From positions 1-64,000 of the forward strand of contig NZ_JZJL01000022.1 of assembly GCF_000971335.1 (NCBI RefSeq): DNA of 64,000 nt. The letters are read 5' to 3'. A program made the position numbers and the translations under genes. The DNA comes from Chromobacterium vaccinii (GTDB lineage: Bacteria; Pseudomonadota; Gammaproteobacteria; Burkholderiales; Chromobacteriaceae). Under the pieces are notes generated by a model. That model worked only from the letters and a program-made list of their open reading frames with translations, searched no databases and was not told the origin of the DNA. This document shows, piece after piece, positions 40,160-49,120 of this stretch (position 1 is its first letter; each line of letters begins with the position of its first letter).

Positions 40160-41195
40160 GGCGCTGTTGCACAAATCCTACCCCACCGCAGCTTGGTAAG
40201 ATAGTGGCATGACCAAGCCTGCTCCAAAGCGCTACCGAACGACCAACTGGAACGCCTACAACCAAGCCCTGATCCAACGCGGTTCTCTGTCCGTCTGGCT
40301 GGACACGAGCATGTCATGGCGGGCGACGCCAAGGGGCAAACGCGGCCGGATGCAGACCTATAGTGACCCCGCCATTCAATTCTGCCTGACCATCAAGAAC
40401 CTATTTGGACTAGCGTTGCGGCAGACCATCGGTTTTATTCAAAGCCTGTTCAAGATGGCAGGCCTGGACTGGAGCGTCCCCGACTACAGTACGTTATCCA
40501 GACGGCAGCAGACCCTGCAGGTCAGGATTCCCTACCAGAAAAGCTCAGGCGCACTGCATCTGCTGGTGGATAGCACAGGCATCAAGATGCTGGGCGAAGG
40601 CGAGTGGAAAACCAAGAAGCATGGCGCGGAATATCGCCGGCAATGGCGTAAGGTGCATCTGGGTATCGATGCGGAAACCCTGCAAATCCGCGCCATTGAA
40701 GTCACGGACAATCGCAAGGGCGATGCGCAAATACTGCCTTCGCTCTTGGCGCAAATCTCCCCAGATGAGCCTATAGCCTGCGTGAGCGGCGACGGCGCTT
40801 TCGATACCAAGGCGTGTCATGAGGCGATAGCTGCGTGCGGCGCAATTGCGTGCATTCCCACGCGCAAGAATGCGCGGCCATGGAGGGGAGGTTCGCTGGG
40901 CGTGCTGGCTCGGAACGAGATTCTGCGGGCCGCCAAGCGATTAGGCAGGGCGATCTGGAAACGATGGACCGGCTACCATCGCCGCAGCCTGGTGGAAACC
41001 AAGATGCATTGCTTCAAACGGCTGGGTGAAAGGGTGACGGCCCGGCATTTCGATGGTCAAGTGGCAGAGCTGCAAGTGCGTGCTGCCATCTTGAACCGCT
41101 TCAGCATGCTGGGCCGGCCATACACGGTGGCGATGGCGTAAATCGGTTTTGGGAAAGGGGAAACTCGTCCTACCTGGGATTTGTGCAACAGAGCC
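40160..41195 (+). mobile_element. IS5-family insertion sequence (IS903-like)
   Basis: 1036 bases bounded by 19-base inverted repeats with one mismatch: GGCGCTGTTGCACAAATCC (40160-40178) and the complement of GGCTCTGTTGCACAAATCC (41177-41195). It has one transposase gene. The flanks (TTTATCAT and CCACGCTGG) show no target duplication, again suggesting rearrangement. Confidence 0.85.
40209..41141 (+). CDS. IS5-family transposase
   Basis: 310-residue DDE transposase of the IS903 type. LLVDSTGIKMLGEGEW gives the first Asp, CVSGDGAFDTKACHEAI the second, and RSLVETKMHCFKRLG the Glu within the Y-(2)-R-(3)-E-(6)-K signature (YHRRSLVETKMHCFK). The frame is intact and the element may be active. Confidence 0.93.
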   Translation: MTKPAPKRYRTTNWNAYNQALIQRGSLSVWLDTSMSWRATPRGKRGRMQTYSDPAIQFCLTIKNLFGLALRQTIGFIQSLFKMAGLDWSVPDYSTLSRRQQTLQVRIPYQKSSGALHLLVDSTGIKMLGEGEWKTKKHGAEYRRQWRKVHLGIDAETLQIRAIEVTDNRKGDAQILPSLLAQISPDEPIACVSGDGAFDTKACHEAIAACGAIACIPTRKNARPWRGGSLGVLARNEILRAAKRLGRAIWKRWTGYHRRSLVETKMHCFKRLGERVTARHFDGQVAELQVRAAILNRFSMLGRPYTVAMA

Positions 41196-41221
41196 CCACG
41201 CTGGTACATGAAAACGATCAT
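41196..41221 (-). pseudogene. 5' remnant of a gene truncated by the IS5-type element
   Basis: Downstream of the desaturase, AAGGAGG is followed by ATG at 41221 and MIVFMYQR, after which the IS5 right end interrupts the frame. This looks like the first codons of a gene in the desaturase operon. Confidence 0.4.
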
Positions 41222-41256
41222 CCACCTTGCCTCCTTGGCACATTGAAGCGCGCGCT

Positions 41257-42420
41257 CTAGCAATCGTACTGCCTTAATTGCCGCGAAAATTCCGGCAAAC
41301 CGTCAATACCGCTGCTTTCAGCCCGCCGGCACCAATCCTCCAATTGGCTGGACAACAGCGCGGTGGAACAGGCGGAACGCTCCCACAGCGAGGCAAGCTC
41401 GCGCCTCATCGTGTAAATGGTATTCAGCGCCATACTGAGCGGCAGCACCCGTTCTAAAAGCTCGCCATCCGGCAGCGGTTCCCGCGCGGCATGCCGCAAC
41501 CAGCAACGAACCGCCTCCAGCCCCGCAGCCACATACAGACCTTCCAGCCGGCGCAACTCCACAGACGCAGCCCGGCGCAGGGCGTGATCGAACCGCTCCA
41601 ATACCAGATAACGATGGGCAATGACTGCATTAATGGTCTTCTCATCGCAATGCAGCTTGAGCGGATTCTGGCGCAGGGGGGGCACTGGCTGGCGCACCAT
41701 GGACAAACGCAAGCAGGCGAGCAAGCGGATGTACGCCCAACCGATATCGAATTCCCACCACCGGGCCGACAGTTTGGGAGAGGTAACATAAGCGTGGTGA
41801 TTGTTATGCAGCTCCTCGCCCCCGATCAGCACTCCCCACGGCACGATGTTGCGCGAAGAGTCGTTGGTCGCAAACAAGCGATAGCCCCAGTAATGGCCGA
41901 TGCCATTGATAACGCCCGCGGCAAAAATGGGAATCCACAGCATCTGTACCGCCCAAACAGTCAATCCGACAGGGCCGAACAACAATAGGTCGATCAGCAG
42001 CATCAAGCCCACCCCCAGAGCGGAGTGGTTGGTGTAAAGCCGTCGCTCGAGCCAATCATCCGGGGTGTTGCCGCCATAATGCTCCAGCATCGCTTGGTCA
42101 CCGGCCGCGCGGCGGTACAGCTCGCTGCCTTGCAGCAAAACCGTCGTGAGCCCGAAACGCAGCGGACTGTGCGGATCGCCCGGGGTATCGGTCATTGCAT
42201 GATGCTTGCGGTGAATGGCGATCCATTCACGGGTCACCATCCCAGTGGTCAGCCACAGCCAGAACCGAAAAAAATGGCTAGCCAGCGGATGCAGCTGCAA
42301 GGCCTGGTGCGCCTGATGCCGGTGAAGAAAGATGGTGACAGAGGCAATGGTGACGTGGGTGAGCCCCAGCGTCGCCAGGACAAGCCCCCACCAGGGCAGA
42401 TCAAGTAGGCTCAGTTGCAT
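41257..42420 (-). CDS. Membrane fatty-acid desaturase (acyl-CoA desaturase type)
   Basis: 387-residue di-iron desaturase that would insert a double bond, probably delta-9, in saturated acyl chains. All three histidine boxes are present: HRHQAH near residue 33, HRKHH near 70, and HNNHH near 205. Hydrophobic helices flank them. A C-terminal extension of about 130 residues beyond the usual core is helical. The gene lies inside the putative island, followed by a gene truncated by IS5. Confidence 0.88.
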   Translation of the reverse strand: MQLSLLDLPWWGLVLATLGLTHVTIASVTIFLHRHQAHQALQLHPLASHFFRFWLWLTTGMVTREWIAIHRKHHAMTDTPGDPHSPLRFGLTTVLLQGSELYRRAAGDQAMLEHYGGNTPDDWLERRLYTNHSALGVGLMLLIDLLLFGPVGLTVWAVQMLWIPIFAAGVINGIGHYWGYRLFATNDSSRNIVPWGVLIGGEELHNNHHAYVTSPKLSARWWEFDIGWAYIRLLACLRLSMVRQPVPPLRQNPLKLHCDEKTINAVIAHRYLVLERFDHALRRAASVELRRLEGLYVAAGLEAVRCWLRHAAREPLPDGELLERVLPLSMALNTIYTMRRELASLWERSACSTALLSSQLEDWCRRAESSGIDGLPEFSRQLRQYDC

Positions 42421-42458
42421 GCAACCTCCTTGGCAAGTAGCGAGCCGCCGCTTGTCGC

Positions 42459-43370
42459 TTAACCGGCGCCGCTTGCGGTGCGCAAGTCGGCTTCCGCAGA
42501 GCCCGCATGATTGACGGCCGCAGTCGACGCGACGCTTCGGCCGGATGCAGGCTTTTTCAACGCAGTGGCCTGCGGATTCAAACTATCCACCATCGCGCTG
42601 GGGATCAGAATCGTCGTGCCGCGCTCCTTGGTGGTTTCATAGATAATGTTCATCGCCCGCAATTGCAGCGCTGCCGGATGTTCCGCGTAGATATTCGCCG
42701 CCTCGACAAACTTGCTGGCTATTTCCGCTTCGGCGGAACCCAGAATAATCCGGGCCTGTTTTTCGCGCTCGGCCTGCGCCTGGCGAGACATGGCGTCCTG
42801 CAGCGCCTCCGGAATGGCGACATCGCGGATTTCCACCGAGCGCACGGTAATGCCCCATTCCGCGGTTTTCTCAGCGATCTTGCCGCACAGGTCCTGCACC
42901 ATGCTTTGACGGTCGCTGAGCAGTATCGCCAACATCGAGGAACCTATCATTTCGCGTAGCGAAGTCTGCGCGACTCGATCAATCGCCTGGCTATAGTCGG
43001 TAATGGCCAAGGCCGCTTTTTTCGCGTCATGCACATGCCAGAAGATGATCGCATCCACATTCACTGGCACCGTGTCGCGGGTCAGCGCCTGCTCGGCATT
43101 GAAGGCGGTGGTCTGGATTCTTTCGTCTATGGTGGCCACCACGCGGTCCACGACCGGGATGATCAGGAACAGCCCGGGTCCGTTGACGCCGCGCAGCTTG
43201 CCAGCGCGCAGCACCACGCATTTCTGCCAGGTGTTGGCCATGCGCAAGGCTTGCGCCACGATCGCGGCGCATACCCAAAGCAAAATGGCCAGCAGCAGAT
43301 AGCTGGACGCGTAGGCAAGCAGGCCAGATAAAAAGAAAACAGCGACAATGAACGAGGTGATGGGGTTCAT
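42459..43370 (-). CDS. Slipin/stomatin-like SPFH protein
   Basis: 303-residue membrane scaffold protein. Two N-terminal hydrophobic segments (about residues 5-40) precede the SPFH/band 7 domain: VVLRAGKLRGVNGPGLFLIIPVVDRVVATIDERIQT and VPVNVDAIIFWHVHDAKKAALAI. The helical region QDAMSRQAQAEREKQARIILGSAEAEIA is typical of stomatins. No partner NfeD protease gene is next to it. It is 38 bases from the desaturase and may be co-transcribed. Function uncertain; membrane microdomain organisation is likely. Confidence 0.85.
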   Translation of the reverse strand: MNPITSFIVAVFFLSGLLAYASSYLLLAILLWVCAAIVAQALRMANTWQKCVVLRAGKLRGVNGPGLFLIIPVVDRVVATIDERIQTTAFNAEQALTRDTVPVNVDAIIFWHVHDAKKAALAITDYSQAIDRVAQTSLREMIGSSMLAILLSDRQSMVQDLCGKIAEKTAEWGITVRSVEIRDVAIPEALQDAMSRQAQAEREKQARIILGSAEAEIASKFVEAANIYAEHPAALQLRAMNIIYETTKERGTTILIPSAMVDSLNPQATALKKPASGRSVASTAAVNHAGSAEADLRTASGAG

Positions 43371-43566
43371 GGCGGGACTCCTTGCCGAGGATTTGAGCGC
43401 CGGGCTGGCTATGCTTTAGCATCGGCTCGTTTGCCGCGTGCCATCTGTACGCTGTCATACATAGGGATGAATATCGAGGCCTTGTGTCATTTCAAGCACA
43501 TCGCCGCTCCTGGGCGCAGAACGCAATAGACTGGGGCGATAACGTCCCGCCCCAACCCTCGCGCCT

Positions 43567-43935
43567 GTGACTCGCTTTCAGCTGCTGCTGCGCTACACCC
43601 AGACATTAATCACCCAGATGGGGCAAACAGCGGCATGCAATCGACATCATTCGCTGGATCAACAGTTATGCCGCTGGCTATGGCGGAGCCTGGATCGGCT
43701 GCAAGGCAATGAGTTGGTCATGACGCAGGAACTGATCGCCAATATGCTGGGCGCGCGCCGCGAGGGCGTCACCGAGGCCGCGCTCAAGTTGCAGAAGCCT
43801 GAGCTGATCCACTATGCGCGCGGCCATATCACCATTGTGTATCGAGGCGGACTGGAAAAGCGCACTTGCGAATGCTACGACGTCGTGAGAAAAGAGTATC
43901 AACGCTTGTTGGCCGTGCCGCTGTCGCGGCATTGA
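43567..43935 (+). pseudogene. Crp/Fnr-type regulator, C-terminal fragment
   Basis: 122 residues of a Crp/Fnr regulator: ACNRHHSLDQQLCRWLWRSLDRL, then the winged-helix ELVMTQELIANMLGARREGVTEAALKLQ. The whole N-terminal cyclic-nucleotide-binding domain is missing. A GTG starts the frame, but there is no clear ribosome site. Truncated and probably inactive, though a DNA-binding product cannot be excluded. Confidence 0.75.
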
Positions 43936-43984
43936 GTGCGCGGCATCGAGCAGCGGGCGGCGCGATGCCGCGACAAGGCAGACA

Positions 43985-44376
43985 CGCTCACTGCCCCCAG
44001 CAGCTGCCGCAACACATTTGGGCAGAATGCCACCATGGCGGTAATACTCCATCTCCACCGGGGTGTCGATGCGCAGCAGCAACGGCAGTTGCCGGGTCCG
44101 TCCATCCGGACTCCGCGCCGTCAACGTCACCGCTTGCCGCAGCTGGATGCCCTGCTCCAGCCCGCTCAAATCGAACACTTCATCGCCTTTCAAGCCGGCC
44201 GCGCTGTCGGGACCGGCAACACCTCCATGCCCACCAGCTTGGAGCGGTGGATGCGCACGAAGCTGCGGACAATGACCGCTTTCACTCCCAGTAGTCGAGT
44301 GCCTTTGGCTGCCCAGTCACGGCTGGAGCCAGTGCCGTGCTCCTCGCCAGCGAAGATCAGTGTTGGCGTGGGTACC
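43985..44376 (-). pseudogene. Aconitate hydratase (AcnA/AcnD-type), C-terminal fragment
   Basis: On the minus strand [20 protein letters not shown] runs on through [27 protein letters not shown], then the frame shifts near 44205. KGDEVFDLSGLEQGIQLRQAV and LLLRIDTPVEMEYYRHGGIL continue in the next frame. These are the last 130 or so residues of an aconitase or 2-methylcitrate dehydratase. The N-terminal three-quarters, including the Fe-S cysteines, are absent. Confidence 0.8.
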
Positions 44377-44419
44377 TTCAGATAGTGATGTGGCGCAGGG
44401 GAAATAGTCCATCAGTTCG

Positions 44420-44575
44420 CTACAAGCTTTGCAGATAGACTGCCAGGTTGTTCAAGTCATCCCCATTAAGTCCATGAATAATGGCTTGCATTGCCTCCGC
44501 GGAGGGGCTTTGGCCGGCGGAGAAAACATGCAGTTGCTTGAGCAGGCAGTCAGCATGCCGTCGACATTATCAGAC
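44420..44575 (-). pseudogene. Cytochrome c, C-terminal fragment
   Basis: The minus-strand frame AMQAIIHGLNGDDLNNLAVYLQSL ends at the stop 44420-44422, matching the C-terminal helix of class I cytochromes c (c553-like). No CXXCH heme site remains. The fragment begins only about 15 bases from the attR-like repeat, so the gene was cut at the island edge. Confidence 0.6.
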
Positions 44576-44589
44576 AACAGGCTGGCGGA

Positions 44590-44604
44590 CTCCCTCTCCG
44601 CCAG
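44590..44604 (+). repeat. attR-like copy of the tRNA-Ser 3' end
   Basis: CTCCCTCTCCGCCAG, identical to 37757-37771. The surrounding bases do not form a tRNA. AATCAAGGGCTTTTTTG just downstream could be the original tRNA-Ser downstream sequence. Confidence 0.6.
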
Positions 44605-44737
44605 TAGAGCGCAATCAAGGGCTTTTTTGTTTCCTTCGAAAAATGCGCGACGATCCGCTCCAGATTGCCGCCATCCGGATGCCCTTACCCTCCCAAATCG
44701 CCAGACCCACACGCCCCCACCCCAGACTCAGCGCAAC

Positions 44738-44768
44738 AAAAAAGGCGCGAATACGCGCCTTTTTTGAT
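44738..44768 (-). terminator. Terminator of the osmoprotectant ABC operon
   Basis: Perfect A6-GGCGCG / CGCGCC-T6 stem with an AATA loop. It functions in both directions. Confidence 0.85.
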
Positions 44769-44783
44769 CAATCCCCGACAACG

Positions 44784-45929
44784 TCACGCCAGCGCGACGC
44801 CCTTTCTTCGAGTGCGGCCCGAGTGCAGGTAATCGGCGATGTAGTCCTGCGACACCTCGCCGCAATAGCGGCCAACCTCGTCCACCACCGGCATCCAGGT
44901 GAGGTTGTGCTCGTACAAGCGCGACAGCACGATGCGCAGGTTCTCGCCGACGCCAGCCGTCACTTCTATTCTATTGATCTTGTCGCGGCAGCGGCCATCG
45001 CCGCCGGACTTGGCGTCGCGGCGCTTGACGAAGCCCAGCGGCTCGCCGGACGCATCCACCACGGTCAGATGCAGCAGATCGGCGTCGTCCATCATGCCGT
45101 AGGCCGCGGACAGCGGGGTATCAAGCCGGGCGGTCAGCGTCTCCCGCTGCTCGGCCACCTCGCCGGCCTTCACCAGCAGCAGCCGCTTCAGCGTGCGGTC
45201 GTGGCCGACGAAGCTGGCGACGAAATCATCGGCCGGGCGCGCCAGCACTTCGTCCGCACCGGCGCACTGCACCATCCGCCCCTGGCGGAACACCGCGATG
45301 CGGTCGCCCAGCTTGATCGCCTCGTCGATGTCGTGGCTGACCAGCATCACCGTCTTGCCCAGCTGGCGCTGCATCTGCAGGAATTCGTTCTGGATCTGCT
45401 CGCGGTTGATCGGATCCACCGCGCCGAACGGCTCATCCATCAGCAATACCGGCGCATCGGCCGCCAGCGCGCGGATCACGCCGATGCGCTGCTGCTGGCC
45501 GCCCGACATCTCGCGCGGATAGCGCTGCAGGAAGCGGGCCGGATCCAGCGCCACCATATGCATCAGCTCGCGGGCGCGCTCGCGGCAGCGCTTCTTGTCC
45601 CAGCCCAGCATGCGCGGCACCACGGTGATGTTTTCCTCGATGGTCATATTGGGGAACAGTCCGATCTGCTGGATCACATAGCCGATGTGCCGGCGCAGCG
45701 TCACGGTGTCGATGCCGGCGGTGTCTTCGCCGCCTATCAGCACTTTGCCGGAAGTGGGCTCAATCAGGCGATTGATCATCTTCATCGTAGTGGTCTTGCC
45801 GCAACCGGACGGGCCGAGCAGCACGCAGATCTCGCCCTCGGCCACTTTCAGGCTGACATCGTCCACAGCCTTGAACACCTGGCCGTTCTTTTGGGTGAAT
45901 TGCTTGCAGAGATTTTGCAGTTCTATCAT
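44784..45929 (-). CDS. Osmoprotectant ABC transporter, ATP-binding subunit
   Basis: 381-residue ATPase of the ProV/OpuCA/YehX type. Walker A LLGPSGCGKTTTMKMINRL, signature EMSGGQQQRIGVIRALA, Walker B VLLMDEPFGAVDP and the switch His in VMLVSHD. The C-terminal half carries two CBS-like stretches (DASGEPLGFV and YEHNLTWMPVVDEVGRY), as in osmosensing ATPases. The start overlaps the permease stop (TGATG), so translation is coupled. It ends the four-gene operon. Confidence 0.92.
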   Translation of the reverse strand: MIELQNLCKQFTQKNGQVFKAVDDVSLKVAEGEICVLLGPSGCGKTTTMKMINRLIEPTSGKVLIGGEDTAGIDTVTLRRHIGYVIQQIGLFPNMTIEENITVVPRMLGWDKKRCRERARELMHMVALDPARFLQRYPREMSGGQQQRIGVIRALAADAPVLLMDEPFGAVDPINREQIQNEFLQMQRQLGKTVMLVSHDIDEAIKLGDRIAVFRQGRMVQCAGADEVLARPADDFVASFVGHDRTLKRLLLVKAGEVAEQRETLTARLDTPLSAAYGMMDDADLLHLTVVDASGEPLGFVKRRDAKSGGDGRCRDKINRIEVTAGVGENLRIVLSRLYEHNLTWMPVVDEVGRYCGEVSQDYIADYLHSGRTRRKGVALA

Positions 45930-46588
45930 CAGCGGATTCCTTTCGGTGTCAGCGCGCGCTGGGCGCGCAGCAGCAGCCAGTCCATGGCCACGGCGAGCAG
46001 GCTTACGGCGAGGGCGCCGGCGATCAGCTTGCGGATATCGCTCTGGCTGATGCCGTGCAGGATCAGCGTGCCCAGGCCGCCGGCGCCGACGATGGCGGCG
46101 ATCGCCATCACGCCGATGTTCAGCACCACCGCGGTGCGGATGCCGCCGAAGATCACCGGCACCGCCAGCGGCAGTTCCACCCAGCGCAGGCGCTGCCAGA
46201 AAGTCAGGCCGATGCCGCGGCCCGCCTCGCGCACGCCGGGCTCCAGCTGCGTCAGCGCAGCGTGGGCGTTGCGCACGATGGGAAGCAGCGAATAAAGAAA
46301 AGCGGCGGTGACGGCGGGCACCGCGCCGATGCCGTGGCCGATCAGCGAAAACAGCGGAATCATCAGGCCGAACAGCGCGATCGCCGGAATGGTCAGCAGC
46401 ACGGTGGCCAGGCTCAACACCACGTTGGCGATGGCGGGGAAGCGCACGATGGCAACGCCCAGCGGCACGCCCAGCAACACCGCGAGGCTGACGGCGATGC
46501 CGACCAGCGTCAGATGCTGCCCGGCCAGCGCGCCGATATAGGGCAGGTTGGCCAGCATGTAGCGGCCGGTTTCCAGCAGGGTCTCCAT
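45929..46588 (-). CDS. Osmoprotectant ABC transporter, permease A
   Basis: 219-residue membrane subunit with about five helices. The region AAFLYSLLPIVRNAHAALTQLEPGVREAGRGIGLTFWQRL is the ATPase-contact loop of OpuBB/YehW-type permeases. It overlaps the binding-protein stop and the ATPase start by TGATG junctions, so three genes are tightly coupled. Confidence 0.9.
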   Translation of the reverse strand: METLLETGRYMLANLPYIGALAGQHLTLVGIAVSLAVLLGVPLGVAIVRFPAIANVVLSLATVLLTIPAIALFGLMIPLFSLIGHGIGAVPAVTAAFLYSLLPIVRNAHAALTQLEPGVREAGRGIGLTFWQRLRWVELPLAVPVIFGGIRTAVVLNIGVMAIAAIVGAGGLGTLILHGISQSDIRKLIAGALAVSLLAVAMDWLLLRAQRALTPKGIR

Positions 46589-47517
46589 CACGCGCCCTCC
46601 TTCGCCAGGCCATGGCTGCGCAGGAACTCGGCCGCCACCTCTCGGACCGGGCGATGCCGGATATCCACCTCGGCGTTCATCGTCGACATCGCATCGTTGT
46701 CCAGCAAGGCGGACAGACGGTTCAGCTCGTCGGCGAGGCCGGGATTGCGGTCCAAAACCTCCTTGCGCACCACCGGCGTCGCCGCATAGGCCGGGAAGAA
46801 ATTCAGGTCATCCTGCAACACCAGCAATTCGAAGCCCTTGATCCTGCCGTCGGTGGTATAGGCCAGGCCGGCATCGACAAAGCCGTCGCGGATGGCGTTG
46901 TACACCAAGCCGGAATCCATCTGCCGGATCTGCGGCCGGCTCAACCCCATGCCGTACAGCTGCTGCAGCGGCTTGAGGCCGTCCGGGCGGCCGGCGAATT
47001 CCATGTCGAAACCCAGCTGCCAGCGCTTGTCGCCGCCATTGTTCCGGTTCACCGCCCGCGCCAGGTCCGACAGCGTGCGCACGCCCTCCGCCTCGGCGCG
47101 ATCGCGCTTCATCGCCAGCGCGTAGGTGTTGTTGAGCGCCGATGGGTTCAGCCAGATCAGGCCCTTGGGCTCGTCCAGGCGCTTGACCATGGCGTAAGCC
47201 TCCTCGTTGCTCAATTTCTGCTGGATGCCATGGTGGATGATCAGGCCGGTGCCGGTGTAATCCCACGCCAGGTCGATCTGGCCATGCTCCATCGCGTTGC
47301 GCAGGATCACGGTGGCGAGATCCGGCTTCTGGGCCACCTCATAGCCCTTGCCGCTCAGATACTGCGCGGTCAACTCGGACAGCAGGTGCTGTTCGGTGAA
47401 ATTCTTGCTGCCCAGGGTCAGGCCGGCGGCCGCGGCCGCCGCGGGCAACAGCGCCATCGCCGCTCCCGCCAGACAGGCAGAAGCCAGCCAGCGTCGAAAA
47501 CACGCAATCATTTTCAT
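46588..47517 (-). CDS. Osmoprotectant ABC transporter, substrate-binding protein
   Basis: 309-residue periplasmic receptor of the OpuAC/YehZ/OsmX family, with a signal peptide (ending AAAAAGLTLG). The start of the mature protein, LTLGSKNFTEQHLLSELTAQYL, is characteristic. WDYTGTGLIIHHG follows, another family hallmark. A GGAAGGA site precedes the ATG at 47517. It lies between the two permease genes. Ligand: glycine betaine or a related quaternary amine is likely. Confidence 0.92.
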   Translation of the reverse strand: MKMIACFRRWLASACLAGAAMALLPAAAAAAGLTLGSKNFTEQHLLSELTAQYLSGKGYEVAQKPDLATVILRNAMEHGQIDLAWDYTGTGLIIHHGIQQKLSNEEAYAMVKRLDEPKGLIWLNPSALNNTYALAMKRDRAEAEGVRTLSDLARAVNRNNGGDKRWQLGFDMEFAGRPDGLKPLQQLYGMGLSRPQIRQMDSGLVYNAIRDGFVDAGLAYTTDGRIKGFELLVLQDDLNFFPAYAATPVVRKEVLDRNPGLADELNRLSALLDNDAMSTMNAEVDIRHRPVREVAAEFLRSHGLAKEGA

Positions 47518-47541
47518 AGGTAATCCTTCCTGCAAGTCCGC

Positions 47542-48258
47542 TCAGGCCACGCCGCGCGCGGCGGCCAGGCGGCCGACCAGCGCCACCGACTGGTCCAGCG
47601 CCAACGCCATCAGCGCGGTGCCGCCGGCGCCCAGCAGCAAAGCCGTGTGGTTGTTGAGATAGATGCCGGGGAAGATCAGCTCGCCGTAGCTGCTGGCGCC
47701 GATCAGGAAGGCCAGCGGCGCGGTGCCGACGTTCAGCGCCAGCGCGATCCGCACGCCGGAGAGAATCACCGGCAAGGCATTGGGCAGTTCCACGCGCCAC
47801 AACCGCTGCCGCGGCGTCATCCCCAGCGCGTCGGCCGCCTCCAGCAAGGCCGGCGGCAGGCCGGCCAGGCCGGAGTAGACATTGCGCACGATGGGCAGCA
47901 GGGATGCCAGGAACAAGGCGGCGATGGCCGGCGCGTCGCCGATGCCCACCACCACCATGGCCAGCGCCAGCACCGCCATCGGCGGCAGGGTGTTGCCGAT
48001 ATTGAAGATCTGCATCCAGGATTCGGCGCTGCGCCGCAAGCGCGGCCGGCTCAGCAGGATGCCGCTGGGCAAGCCCACCGCCAGCGCCAGCGCCATCGAC
48101 GCGCCGACCAGATAAAGATGCCGCCCGCCCAGATAGACCAGGTCTTCGCGGTATTCCGCCCACACAGCCGGGCCAAGGCCGTAATACAGTCCCGCCGCCG
48201 CCAGGGCGGCCAGGATCAGCCAGATCATGCTGCGCTTGCCAAACGCTCTTTTGTGCAT
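47542..48258 (-). CDS. Osmoprotectant ABC transporter, permease B
   Basis: 238-residue membrane protein, first gene of the operon. VYLGGRHLYLVGASMALALAVGLPSGILLSRP and the loop LASLLPIVRNVYSGLAGLPPALLEAADALGMTPRQRL match the OpuBD/YehY type. It would form a heterodimer with permease A. An AGGAGG site precedes the ATG. Confidence 0.9.
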   Translation of the reverse strand: MHKRAFGKRSMIWLILAALAAAGLYYGLGPAVWAEYREDLVYLGGRHLYLVGASMALALAVGLPSGILLSRPRLRRSAESWMQIFNIGNTLPPMAVLALAMVVVGIGDAPAIAALFLASLLPIVRNVYSGLAGLPPALLEAADALGMTPRQRLWRVELPNALPVILSGVRIALALNVGTAPLAFLIGASSYGELIFPGIYLNNHTALLLGAGGTALMALALDQSVALVGRLAAARGVA

Positions 48259-49108
48259 CTGCGTCCTCCTTGGCGGATAGCGACGACAAAACCGTCGGCG
48301 ATCCCCTGTAATGATCGCGACAACCAGAGAGCTGCCAGTAGATTTTCAAGACATCCGGCCGAGCCGGATACGAGGTGCGTGAAACGCGGGAACGGGACAA
48401 GCCCGAAGATTGAGTGGCGCCTTGCGCGCCAAAGAACTTTGCAAACACTATAACATCACGCAAATCAACATGCAAACAATCTAATATTCAAAAAAACCAT
48501 AATAATCTTGATATTGCGAAAAAAATATAATGGGAAACCTTACATTTGACCCAAACGTGCTGATGAATTTACAGCCATTAAGAGGCATTTCTTCGCAACC
48601 GAACTGGCCGTCTGCGCCACGGAAAATCCGCCGGATCTCTTGAAAAACAAACGGAATCCGCCTTCGCCATCAAAGACTGGGCAGCAGATCCCATCCTTCC
48701 CCCAGCCCTCCGCTCAAGCTGCGCAAAATATCCATTGTCATTAAAAATAAAATTTCATGGCTACCGCCTTCCATTTTATTTCCCAGGATGGACCAGACGC
48801 TCCCAGGCCTGGCCCAGACACGGCCCGCCCCTCGCCCGGAGTACCTAGACGAAGGACGCGGCCAGCGCCTTCCGGCCCGCAAACCATGAGGAAATGACGG
48901 AAGGAATATGTAGTCCAAAGACAAACCTTTCGTCCTGAAGTCTTGACCGGCGGACTGAAACCACATCCGTATTTCTACTAGAAATCATCCACTTGTCTTG
49001 ATTGAAGGCCAAACGCCATTCAATTCGAGCCATCGCTCATGCCAAAAGGCAATGCGATGAACTAACTTGAATGGATGAGACGGTCCGCGCCTCGAGGGCG
49101 GACCCGAA
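48259..49108. other. Divergent intergenic region, about 850 bases
   Basis: No convincing gene. 48440-48550 is AT-rich and probably carries the osmoprotectant operon promoter. Short frames on the minus strand around 48670-49030 have poor codon use and no ribosome sites. A GGTCCGC / GCGGACC hairpin (49082-49104) lies just upstream of the sensor-kinase start. Confidence 0.5.
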
Positions 49109-49120
49109 ATGGAGTCCGTG

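Noticed and set aside
44580-44604. Possible second tRNA-Ser
   Set aside because: Only the 3' 15 bases match; no anticodon or D arm, so it is an att-like fragment.
48670-49033. Short minus-strand frames before the hybrid kinase
   Set aside because: No ribosome sites and poor codon use.
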